From Sinorhizobium sp. (GTDB lineage: Bacteria > Pseudomonadota > Alphaproteobacteria > Rhizobiales > Rhizobiaceae), in contig JAPSJG010000260.1 of the NCBI GenBank assembly GCA_031178305.1, positions 1 to 5,959 on the forward strand: a stretch of DNA of 5,959 nt, read 5' to 3'. The position numbers and the translations under genes are program-made. Shown in pieces: positions 1 to 5,569 of this stretch (position 1 is the first letter of the stretch; each line of letters opens with the position of its first letter). Below the pieces are notes generated by a model. That model was not told the DNA's origin and made no database searches. It worked only from the letters and a program-made list of their open reading frames with translations.

Positions 1-1
1 A

Positions 2-667
2 CCGGCCGGCAGGACCGGGCAGCTCGCGGCAGCACCGGCGGCACCGCCGAGCGTCGCGATCCCCGACGAGCAGGCGATCGGCGAGGCACGATTCGCCGCC
101 GAGAGCGCCCGCTCGCTGGCCGAATTGCGAACGGCGATGGAAGCGTTCGCCGGCTGCAATCTGAAAAACAGCGCCCGCAATCTCGTCTTCGCCGAAGGCA
201 CTGCCGATTCCGGAATCATGATCATCGGCCCGATGCCCTACGCGGATGACGACCGCGAGGGCCGGCCCTTCAGCGGCAGGCACGGCGATATGCTGGAGCG
301 CATGCTTGCCGGGATCGGCCTTTCACGGGACCACGTACTGCTCAGCAATGTCGTTCCCTGGCGTCCGCCGGGCAACCGGGTACCAAGCGGGCGCGAGGCG
401 GATATCTGCCGTCCCTTCATCGAACGGCAGATCGCCTTGGCCGAGCCCCGGCACTTGTTACTCCTCGGCAATTTCACCGCGCGGTTCTTCTATGCCAGCA
501 GCGAGACAATCCACCAGATGCGCGGTGAGTGGCGCGAGCTCTCCGCCGGCGGCCATATCGTGCCGGCGCTCGCCACGTTGCATCCGCAGGATCTCATGAC
601 GGCGCCGATCAACAAGCGCTTCGTCTGGCAGGACCTTTTGGCATTCAAGGACAGAATCGGCAACTGA
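2..667 (+). CDS. Uracil-DNA glycosylase, family 4-like (SPO1 polymerase-related type), 5'-partial
   Basis: This is the C-terminal 221 residues of a predicted cytosolic base-excision repair enzyme that removes uracil from DNA. The reading frame is open from base 2 and runs off the left edge, so the true start is outside; the TTG at 125 is an internal Leu codon, not a start. A Pro/Ala-rich linker (window residues about 1-20) precedes the glycosylase domain (about 42-218). Family-4 landmarks are PFSG (residues 89-92), SNVVPWRPPGNR with the uracil-contacting Asn (from about residue 115), and LHPQDL with the catalytic His at residue 194 (codon 581). Two features are odd. Motif 1, normally GE-x-PG, reads GPMPY (227-241), so the usual Glu is Pro, although three Asp follow. 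Of the four Fe-S cysteines of classical family 4 only two remain (residues 52 and 136), with Trp in place of the third, so an iron-sulphur cluster is doubtful. The superfamily call is firm; activity on uracil is inferred. Confidence 0.85.
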   Translation, partial: PAGRTGQLAAAPAAPPSVAIPDEQAIGEARFAAESARSLAELRTAMEAFAGCNLKNSARNLVFAEGTADSGIMIIGPMPYADDDREGRPFSGRHGDMLERMLAGIGLSRDHVLLSNVVPWRPPGNRVPSGREADICRPFIERQIALAEPRHLLLLGNFTARFFYASSETIHQMRGEWRELSAGGHIVPALATLHPQDLMTAPINKRFVWQDLLAFKDRIGN

Positions 668-805
668 GACCCGGTTTGATTCATGAACAAAGGATGAAGA
701 AAGCCATGCGATTTGCGCATGCCAGCGCGGCGTTTTAGTGCATTGCGGAATTTATGTTGCAGCGCAATATACGGCAACGGGAGGAATGGATTAAGGAATT
801 GAACC
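668..805. other. Intergenic segment after the glycosylase gene
   Basis: This segment lies between the glycosylase stop (665-667) and the small ORF at 806. I see no strong U-tract terminator directly after the stop. It contains an inverted repeat, ATTGCG (742-747) with CGCAAT (763-768), which overlaps the promoter proposed at 742-770. Several short ATG-led frames are present but none has a convincing ribosome binding site and useful length. Confidence 0.4.
742..770 (+). promoter_or_regulatory. Putative sigma-70 type promoter for the small ORF at 806
   Basis: Against the rhizobial housekeeping consensus CTTGAC-N17-CTATAT, the sequence has ATTGCG (742-747, 3 of 6), a 17-base spacer, and CAATAT (765-770, 5 of 6). 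Transcription would start near 777, leaving a leader of about 29 bases before the ATG at 806. The -35 match is weak, and the two boxes coincide with the arms of a 6-bp inverted repeat, which could be an operator or chance. Read by eye only. Confidence 0.35.
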
Positions 806-982
806 ATGACTGCCCGCTTTCGACCGATCCACAGCAGCTTCGAGACGCTTCGCCATGCGAGCGTTGCCCTGCGGACACCGTTCAACAGCTTTGGCACGGC
901 CGCCAATGAGCAGATGACGGCGATCGGCCTTGCCCGGACCACGCGCCCGACGCAAATCTATTCCGACTTCATTCAACGCTGA
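806..982 (+). CDS. Small hypothetical protein, 58 residues
   Basis: I do not recognise this protein. It begins MTARFRPIHSSFETLRHASV and ends YSDFIQR. It is polar, rich in Arg, Thr and Ser, and has no membrane segment, signal peptide, cysteine or obvious repeat. Support for it being real: an ATG with an AAGGAA ribosome binding site at 793-798, seven bases before the start; a plausible promoter at the right distance upstream; mostly G or C at third codon positions, like the neighbouring genes; and a GC-rich hairpin directly after the stop. It reads in the same direction as the glycosylase gene, 138 bases downstream, and is probably transcribed separately. The opposite strand is also open here (791-1018) but lacks comparable start signals. 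A chance ORF in GC-rich DNA remains possible. Confidence 0.5.
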   Translation: MTARFRPIHSSFETLRHASVALRTPFNSFGTAANEQMTAIGLARTTRPTQIYSDFIQR

Positions 983-988
983 TCGATT

Positions 989-1016
989 GGCGTGCGTCTG
1001 ACCGACGCTTCGCGCC
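989..1016 (+). terminator. GC-rich hairpin after the small ORF, possible terminator
   Basis: GGCG (989-992) and GCGTC (994-998) pair with GACGC (1004-1008) and CGCC (1013-1016) around a TGACC loop, giving nine mostly G-C pairs interrupted by internal-loop bases. No T-tract follows, so it is not a classical intrinsic terminator. It may protect the 3' end of the transcript or simply be part of the repeat-rich spacer. Confidence 0.3.
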
Positions 1017-1042
1017 ACTCTTCGTCGCCATCAACCGCGCTA

Positions 1043-1193
1043 CTGCATGTCTCCTTAAATCGACCGCGATTTAAGGAGAAAGACATGCAGCAATTCAAAG
1101 TGCTACAGCAACCTTTGCGCGTCTGATAAGACGCGCGGCGCTGTAGATCACGCTGATTTTAGGCCGGATCGACCTAAAATCATAAACGTGATC
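1043..1193. repeat. Mosaic of three adjoining stem-loops, RIME1-like intergenic repeat
   Basis: Three palindromes lie end to end. Stem 1 pairs 1043-1062 with 1067-1077 plus 1082-1090: 20 base pairs, a 4-base ACCG loop and one GAAA bulge (1078-1081). Stem 2 pairs CTACAGC (1103-1109) with GCTGTAG (1140-1146) and, inside it, GCGCGTCT (1117-1124) with AGACGCGC (1129-1136) around a GATA loop. Stem 3 pairs GATCACG (1146-1152) with CGTGATC (1187-1193) and, inside it, GATTTTAGG (1155-1163) with CCTAAAATC (1173-1181). From memory, the stretch from about 1082 matches a repeat found many times in rhizobial genomes. The described RIME1 is about 108 bp with two large palindromes, which fits 1082-1193. The element sits between converging genes, where it could stop transcription from both sides or stabilise mRNA ends. 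Confidence 0.75.
1085..1126 (+). CDS. 13-codon micro-ORF inside the repeat (speculative)
   Basis: ATG at 1085 opens a frame reading MQQFKVLQQPLRV and stopping at TGA (1124-1126). An AAGGAG Shine-Dalgarno (1073-1078) lies six bases before the ATG, the best ribosome binding site I saw in the window. The Shine-Dalgarno and the start codon both lie in the 3' arm of the 20-bp stem at 1043-1090, so they would be paired in a transcript that starts upstream. The repeat recurs across rhizobial genomes (recollection), so the ORF may be an accident of a conserved palindrome rather than a gene. Confidence 0.2.
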   Translation: MQQFKVLQQPLRV

Positions 1194-1208
1194 GATTCCA
1201 ATAAGAGG

Positions 1209-1259
1209 TTAGCGCGGGACGGGCCTAAAACCGCGCATATTTTTCCTCATCCCCGCTAA
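1209..1259. repeat. Fourth stem-loop, RIME2-like repeat with terminator-like T-tract
   Basis: TTAGCG (1209-1214) and GGGA (1216-1219) pair with TCCC (1250-1253) and CGCTAA (1254-1259), a 10-bp stem with one bulged C. Within it GCGCGG (1212-1217) can instead pair with CCGCGC (1231-1236), followed directly by ATATTTTT (1237-1244), which looks like an intrinsic terminator on the + strand. The 51-base size and the AAAACCGC...TTTTC core resemble the second class of rhizobial mosaic element as I remember it. It ends 19 bases from the stop codon of the converging transporter gene, so it is suitably placed to end transcripts from either side. Confidence 0.6.
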
Positions 1260-1278
1260 GTGCTTACGACAGCAGCCT

Positions 1279-2217
1279 TCACCCCTGCGGCGTCACATGC
1301 TTGCGGGCGCCCTTGCGCTCCAGTCCGAGCCGATGCTCACGGAAAATGATGAAAATGCCGGCACCGACGACGATGACAGTGCCGAGGAGCATGGTTCCTG
1401 TCGGCACATCGCCGAACAGGAAATAGCCAATGACGAGGCCGAGCACGATCGAGGTATATTCAAAGGGGGCGATCGTCGACATGTCGGCGTGGCGGTAGCT
1501 CTCCGTCAGCAGGATCTGCGCGACGCCGCCGCAGAAGCCGGCGATCACCAACAGCAGGAAGGACGATAACGATATCGCGCTCCAGCCGAAGGGAAGCGTC
1601 GCCAGCGAGAACACCGAGGCGGAGAGCGAGAAGTAGAGGACGATCGTATGCGTCCGTTCCTTCTGCACAAGCTTGCGCACGAGCACCATCGCTATCGCAC
1701 CGAGCGTCGCCGAAACGAGAACCGCTATCGCGCCGAGCGCCTCCGAGGAACCGAATCCGCCCCCGTCGAACAATGTGAGCCGCGGCCAGGTGATGATCAT
1801 CACGCCGATGAGCCCGATGGCCACGGCGGACCAGCGATAAAGCCGCACCACCTCGCCGAGGATAAACACCGCAAAGGCCACCGCCAGAAGCGGCATCGCG
1901 TATCCGATCGCGATCGCCTCCGGCAGCGGCAGGTGAACGAGCCCATAAAAGCCGAAACTCATCGACAGAATACCGACGAAACCGCGCGCGAGATGCCCGG
2001 TGATATTCGTCGTCCGGAACGCGTCGCGCAGTTGCCCGCGGACTGCGAGAAAGACAAGGATGGGCACCATGGCGAATGCCGAACGGTAGAAGGTGATCTG
2101 ACCTGTTGCGATATCGTTGCCCGCCGCCTTGATGCAGGTGGACATGCAGACAAAAACGACGACGGACAGCACCTTGAGCAGAATCCCCCTCATCGGGCTG
2201 TGAACGTCGGCATTCAT
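1279..2217 (-). CDS. EamA/DMT-superfamily inner-membrane transporter
   Basis: This is a predicted drug/metabolite-transporter superfamily permease of 312 residues. It has two EamA repeats (about residues 12-145 and 158-293) and ten hydrophobic helices, near 12-32, 39-59, 74-95, 100-121, 128-145, 158-181, 190-211, 220-240, 250-271 and 274-293. A basic cytoplasmic tail follows (REHRLGLERKGARKH). Typical family features are the GQITFYRSAFA segment at helix 2 and the YAMPLLAVAFAVFILGE segment at helix 4 before a short loop. The substrate cannot be read from the sequence: relatives move amino acids, metabolites, riboflavin or guanidinium-like compounds. I chose the ATG at 2215-2217; an in-frame GTG at 2230-2232 would add five residues, and neither has a good Shine-Dalgarno. 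The gene is transcribed divergently from pepN and converges on the repeats at 1043-1259. It appears intact and monocistronic within the window. Confidence 0.88.
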   Translation of the reverse strand: MNADVHSPMRGILLKVLSVVVFVCMSTCIKAAGNDIATGQITFYRSAFAMVPILVFLAVRGQLRDAFRTTNITGHLARGFVGILSMSFGFYGLVHLPLPEAIAIGYAMPLLAVAFAVFILGEVVRLYRWSAVAIGLIGVMIITWPRLTLFDGGGFGSSEALGAIAVLVSATLGAIAMVLVRKLVQKERTHTIVLYFSLSASVFSLATLPFGWSAISLSSFLLLVIAGFCGGVAQILLTESYRHADMSTIAPFEYTSIVLGLVIGYFLFGDVPTGTMLLGTVIVVGAGIFIIFREHRLGLERKGARKHVTPQG

Positions 2218-2589
2218 TTTTTCACACAGCACGGACCGGGGAAACCAGGGAGGGTGGGCCGCGAGAATAAAATGGCCCGCTATTCCATGGGACCTTAGCT
2301 GCGCCGGGCGGGAAGTGGGATCAAATTTCTTGATGAAACCGATTTTTTCGTGATGACGGCCAGCGAGATTAAAGGTTCAATTACGAGCGCGAGAAAATCC
2401 TGTGGAATTTAGGTCTTGTTAGTGGCGCTCCGATAAACCTCCAGTGGACAGGGAGCGGGAGGTACATCGACGACGCGTCTGTTGGCGGAAGTGCGGTCGC
2501 CGGCCTCAGCCGCAAAATCTCGCCCTTGGCCTTTTCACCATCACAAGCGCCCTCTACAACAGGGAACAGAGGCACGAGCGGGACTGATC
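2218..2589. promoter_or_regulatory. Divergent control region between the transporter gene and pepN
   Basis: This 372-base stretch must hold promoters for both genes, but I could not identify either with confidence. Visible structure includes a small palindrome, ATCAA (2320-2324) with TTGAT (2330-2334), possibly an operator; GGGCC/GGCCC (2256-2260, 2274-2278); alternative stems in the pepN leader (2426-2463); and CCTCT/AGAGG (2551-2555, 2568-2572) just before the pepN start. The stretch near 2320-2400 is AT-richer than its surroundings, as expected for promoters. No small ORF here has convincing start signals. Confidence 0.45.
2426..2463 (+). promoter_or_regulatory. Mutually exclusive stems in the pepN leader
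   Basis: CGCTCC (2426-2431) is complementary to GGAGCG (2452-2457), and ACCTCC (2437-2442) is complementary to GGAGGT (2458-2463). Either hairpin can form. Because the two 3' arms touch and the first inter-arm link is only five bases, both are unlikely to form together as a pseudoknot. ACCTCC resembles an anti-Shine-Dalgarno and GGAGGT a Shine-Dalgarno, but no usable start codon stands at the right distance after GGAGGT. A riboregulatory role is conjecture. Confidence 0.25.
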
Positions 2590-5244
2590 ATGCGGACAAA
2601 TACTGGCCAGATCGTACATCTGGAAGACTATCGACCGACCGACTTCGTTCTGGAGAGGGTGGACCTGACATTCGAACTCGACCCGAGGGAGACGAAGGTC
2701 GAAGCGCGTCTGATCTTCCATCGACGCGAAGGCGTCAGCCCCTCCGCACCGCTTATCCTCGACGGCGATGAGTTGACCATGACCGGCCTGCTTCTCGATC
2801 AGGAAGAAATGCCGGCAGCCCTTTACGACGTTTCCGCCGACACGCTGACCATCCGCGGCCTGCCGGAGAGCGCCCCTTTCGAGATCACCGTCACGACGCT
2901 GCTGTCGCCGGAAACCAATACCCAATTGATGGGCCTCTACCGCACCAGCAACGTCTATTGCACGCAGTGCGAAGCGGAAGGCTTCCGCCGCATCACCTAT
3001 TTCCCTGACCGTCCGGACGTGCTTGCCGTCTATACGGTCAACATCATCGGTGACAAGGCGACGGCGCCGCTGCTCCTTTCCAACGGCAACTATCTCGGCG
3101 GCGCCGATATGGGAGATGGCCGCCATTTCGCCTCCTGGTTCGATCCGCATCCGAAGCCGAGCTATCTTTTCGCGCTCGTTGCCGGTGACCTTGGCATCGT
3201 CGAAGACAAATTCATCACCGCCTCCGGCCGCGAAGTGGCGCTGAAGATCTATGTCGAGCACGGCAAGGAACCGCGCGCGACCTATGCCATGGACGCGCTG
3301 AAGCGGGCGATGAAATGGGATGAGGAGGTCTTCGGCCGCGAATACGATCTCGACATCTTCATGATCGTCGCCGTCTCCGATTTCAACATGGGCGCCATGG
3401 AGAACAAGGGGCTCAACATCTTCAACGACAAATACGTGCTCGCCGATCCCGAAACGGCGACCGACGCGGATTACGCCAATATCGAGGCGATCATCGCGCA
3501 TGAGTATTTTCACAATTGGACGGGCAACCGCATCACCTGCCGGGACTGGTTTCAGCTGTGCCTGAAGGAAGGCCTGACCGTCTACCGCGATCACGAATTC
3601 TCCGCCGACATGCGCTCGCGCACCGTCAAGCGCATCGCCGAGGTCCGGCACCTGAAATCCGAGCAGTTTCCCGAAGATGTCGGGCCGCTTGCCCATCCGG
3701 TGCGCCCGGCGCAATACCGGGAAATCAACAACTTCTATACGACCACGGTCTATGAAAAGGGCTCCGAGGTGACGCGGATGATCGCGACGATTCTCGGGCG
3801 CGATCTCTTCAAAAAGGGCATGGACCTCTATTTCGAGCGCCACGACGGCCAGGCGGTGACGATCGAAGATTTCATCGCCTGCTTCGAGGCGACGAGCGGG
3901 CGCGACCTCAGGCAATTCTCGCTTTGGTATCATCAGGCGGGAACGCCCCTGGTCACCGCTTCCGGATCCTACGACGCGACCAAGCAGACCTTCGCGCTCT
4001 CGCTCGAACAGACGGTGCCGCCGACGCCGGGCCAATCCGCGAAGCGGCCAATGCATATTCCGCTGCGGGTGGGATTGCTGCTTCGGGACGGCAGCGAGGC
4101 GGTCGCCACGGCCGTTTCCGGGGCCGAAGTCACGGGCGACGTGATCCACCTCACCGAACGCAGGCAGACCGTCGTCTTTTCCGGTATTCCGTCACGGCCT
4201 GTGCCGTCCTTCAATCGCGGTTTTTCCGCACCGATCAACCTCCATGTCGAACAGAGCGCCGAGGACCGCGCCCTCATCGCGCACCACGAGGTCGATCTCT
4301 TCGCGCGCTGGCAAGCGCTGAACACGATGGCGCTCGACAATCTGGTCAAGGCGACCGGCGAAGTGCGACGCGCCGAGCCGGTCACCTGCGACGACGCGCT
4401 CATCGAGGGTCTCCTGGCGGCAGCTGACGACGATCGGCTCGAGCCGGCCTTCCGCTCGCAGGTCCTGTCGCTGCCGAGCGAATCCGACATCGCCCGGGAG
4501 ATCGGTCGCGACAACGATCCCGACGCCATTCAGGCTGGCCGCCAAGCCGTCCTTTACGCCATCGCCGCGTCCGGCCGGGCCAGCTTCACGCGATTGGTCG
4601 GGGACATGACCCTGTCCGGTCCCTTCCGTCCGGATGCGAAAAGCGCCGGCCGGCGTGCGCTGCGCAATTCGGCGCTCTCCTATCTCGTCTATGGCGATGA
4701 ACGGCCGGAAAAGGCGCTGAGCGCGTTTCATGCAGCCAACAACATGACCGATCTCAGTCTTGCTCTGACGCTGCTGGCCCATCGCTTTCCTGAGGCCGAC
4801 GAGACGGCGGAGGCGCTTGCCGATTTCAAGAGGCGCTTCGCGGACAACGCGCTCGTCATCGACAAGTGGTTCGCGATCCAGGCGACGATCCCCGGCGCCT
4901 CGACCCTCGACCGGGTGAAGGCGCTGATGTCGGATCCGCTCTTCAACGCCAGCAATCCCAATCGCGTGCGCTCGCTCGTCGGAACGTTCGCGTTCTCCAA
5001 CCCGACCGGCTTCAACCGTGCAGACGGTGAAGGTTATCGCTTCCTCGCCCAGCAGATCCTCGACATCGACCCGCGGAACCCGCAACTTGCAGCCCGAATC
5101 CTGACCTCGATGCGCTCCTGGCGGTCGCTCGAGCAGGTGCGGACCGATCAGGCGCGCGACGCGCTCAAGGAAATCGCGGCGGCACCCAACCTTTCCGCCG
5201 ATGTCAGCGACATTGTCGAACGGATGCTTCAGGACGAAGGCTGA
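2590..5244 (+). CDS. pepN: Aminopeptidase N (M1 family zinc metallopeptidase, E. coli PepN type)
   Basis: This broad-specificity cytosolic enzyme removes N-terminal residues from peptides and takes part in the late steps of protein turnover. It has 884 residues, against 870 in E. coli, and aligns along its whole length. By analogy with E. coli the domains are an N-terminal beta domain (about 1-200), a thermolysin-like catalytic domain (about 200-450), a beta sandwich (about 450-555) and a helical C-terminal domain (to 884). Substrate-binding residues are in TQCEAEG (Gln126, Glu128) and GAMEN (268-272). Zinc is bound by HEYFH (His304, His308) and Glu327, with catalytic Glu305 and Tyr388 (in VYEKG). 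All keep the E. coli spacing. I chose the ATG at 2590, with a GCGGGA ribosome site just upstream, because homologues begin here. The frame stays open back to a TTG at 2482, but those 36 extra residues look like leader. No downstream partner is co-transcribed at once: 325 bases with a likely terminator follow. Confidence 0.97.
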   Translation: MRTNTGQIVHLEDYRPTDFVLERVDLTFELDPRETKVEARLIFHRREGVSPSAPLILDGDELTMTGLLLDQEEMPAALYDVSADTLTIRGLPESAPFEITVTTLLSPETNTQLMGLYRTSNVYCTQCEAEGFRRITYFPDRPDVLAVYTVNIIGDKATAPLLLSNGNYLGGADMGDGRHFASWFDPHPKPSYLFALVAGDLGIVEDKFITASGREVALKIYVEHGKEPRATYAMDALKRAMKWDEEVFGREYDLDIFMIVAVSDFNMGAMENKGLNIFNDKYVLADPETATDADYANIEAIIAHEYFHNWTGNRITCRDWFQLCLKEGLTVYRDHEFSADMRSRTVKRIAEVRHLKSEQFPEDVGPLAHPVRPAQYREINNFYTTTVYEKGSEVTRMIATILGRDLFKKGMDLYFERHDGQAVTIEDFIACFEATSGRDLRQFSLWYHQAGTPLVTASGSYDATKQTFALSLEQTVPPTPGQSAKRPMHIPLRVGLLLRDGSEAVATAVSGAEVTGDVIHLTERRQTVVFSGIPSRPVPSFNRGFSAPINLHVEQSAEDRALIAHHEVDLFARWQALNTMALDNLVKATGEVRRAEPVTCDDALIEGLLAAADDDRLEPAFRSQVLSLPSESDIAREIGRDNDPDAIQAGRQAVLYAIAASGRASFTRLVGDMTLSGPFRPDAKSAGRRALRNSALSYLVYGDERPEKALSAFHAANNMTDLSLALTLLAHRFPEADETAEALADFKRRFADNALVIDKWFAIQATIPGASTLDRVKALMSDPLFNASNPNRVRSLVGTFAFSNPTGFNRADGEGYRFLAQQILDIDPRNPQLAARILTSMRSWRSLEQVRTDQARDALKEIAAAPNLSADVSDIVERMLQDEG

Positions 5245-5294
5245 AGCGTGATTTCAAGTTCGGTCGAGATCACAGTCCTGACGCGAATACAAAA

Positions 5295-5337
5295 CCTTGT
5301 CGGATAGCAAGGCGGAAGCGGTAAACGCTTTTTCGCC
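5295..5337 (+). terminator. Probable intrinsic terminator of pepN
   Basis: Two small hairpins stand 51-86 bases after the pepN stop: CCTTG (5295-5299) with CAAGG (5308-5312), then AAGCG (5316-5320) with CGCTT (5326-5330) running into T residues to 5333. GGCG (5311-5314) and CGCC (5334-5337) can extend the second stem. The two hairpins overlap at 5311-5312, so they compete if the extension forms. The T-tract directly after a short stem is terminator-like, but the stem is only 5 bp unless extended. Confidence 0.4.
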
Positions 5338-5366
5338 CCGCCTATAACTTTCCAACGATGAAATTT

Positions 5367-5384
5367 GGTTAATAAATCTTTACC
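5367..5384 (+). promoter_or_regulatory. CtrA-like binding motif (near-palindromic)
   Basis: TTAA (5369-5372), a 7-base spacer, then TTAC (5380-5383), against the CtrA consensus TTAA-N7-TTAA: seven of eight fixed bases match. The flanks make it nearly palindromic, GGTTAA with TTTACC (5367-5372, 5379-5384). CtrA is the cell-cycle response regulator of alphaproteobacteria, including rhizobia. The motif lies about 190 bases before the last gene and 20 bases before a cluster of CcrM sites. AT-rich sites of this kind also occur by chance. Confidence 0.4.
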
Positions 5385-5402
5385 GCCGCCTCTAGACAAG
5401 GC

Positions 5403-5454
5403 GAATCGCCCTGTGATTCATTGAGTCAGATTCGCGCGGGCGGTGCGCCGAATC
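5403..5454. promoter_or_regulatory. Cluster of five GANTC (CcrM methylation) sites
   Basis: GAATC (5403-5407), GATTC (5415-5419), GAGTC (5423-5427), GATTC (5429-5433) and GAATC (5450-5454) all fit the CcrM adenine-methylation site GANTC. Four of them form two interleaved 7-bp inverted repeats: GCGAATC (5401-5407) with GATTCGC (5429-5435), and GTGATTC (5413-5419) with GAATCAC (5450-5456). Chance expectation is about one site per 256 bases. Together with the CtrA-like motif, this suggests a cell-cycle or methylation-sensitive promoter for the downstream gene; that role is inferred. Confidence 0.5.
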
Positions 5455-5569
5455 ACGGATACAGCCAGTACCAGCCAAAACGCGGGAAGAGGGCCGAGAT
5501 ATCCGAGTAAGCGGATCAGCGCGTCGCTTCGGCATCAGGAATGCGGGGGGCGCTATCGAGGACGACAGA

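Larger units (their letters stand above)
5245..5569. other. Spacer between pepN and the last gene
   Basis: This spacer holds a GTGAT/ATCAC pair (5248-5252, 5269-5273), the pepN terminator candidate (5295-5337), an AT-rich block (about 5342-5383) containing a CtrA-like motif, and the GANTC cluster at 5403-5454. From 5455 to 5569 I see only the presumed leader of the last gene. The reading frame of the last gene is open back to a TGA at 5414-5416, but there is no ATG, GTG or TTG in frame before 5570. Confidence 0.5.

Noticed and set aside
125..127. TTG as start of the glycosylase
   Set aside because: The frame is open to the left edge and codes for plausible protein upstream (EARFAAESARSLAEL), so this is an internal Leu codon.
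490..942. A 150-codon open frame on the - strand covering the glycosylase 3' end and the small ORF
   Set aside because: It overlaps a well-supported glycosylase gene and shows no ribosome site or recognisable protein features.
1648..2298. A 216-codon open frame on the + strand
   Set aside because: It is antisense to the EamA transporter, and the product is a low-complexity Arg/His/Asp/Glu-rich string with no domain features.
2426..2463. H-type pseudoknot from the two interleaved stems
   Set aside because: With no base between the two 3' arms, the 5-base link between the 5' arms would have to span both helices, which is sterically unlikely. Alternative hairpins are the better reading.
2218..2480. 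FMN riboswitch upstream of the transporter (as for RibN-type DMT proteins)
   Set aside because: I looked on the transporter strand for the conserved riboswitch core and multi-stem layout and saw neither.
2421..2580. 6S RNA-like element suggested by GTGGCGCTCC
   Set aside because: The short match to E. coli 6S RNA is isolated; I could not find the long closing stem or the central bubble.
2482..2589. A 36-residue N-terminal extension of PepN from TTG
   Set aside because: The extension is not seen in PepN homologues as I know them, TTG is a weak start, and GGAGGT is 18 bases away. The ATG at 2590 fits the family.
2554..4149. A 531-codon open frame on the - strand
   Set aside because: It lies antisense to pepN, whose catalytic motifs and full-length match to E. 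coli PepN leave no doubt about the coding strand. Its Arg/Asp/Val-rich composition is typical of a shadow frame opposite GC3-rich codons.
4192..5085. A 297-codon open frame on the - strand
   Set aside because: It is antisense to the C-terminal domain of pepN and is a shadow of GC3-biased codons.
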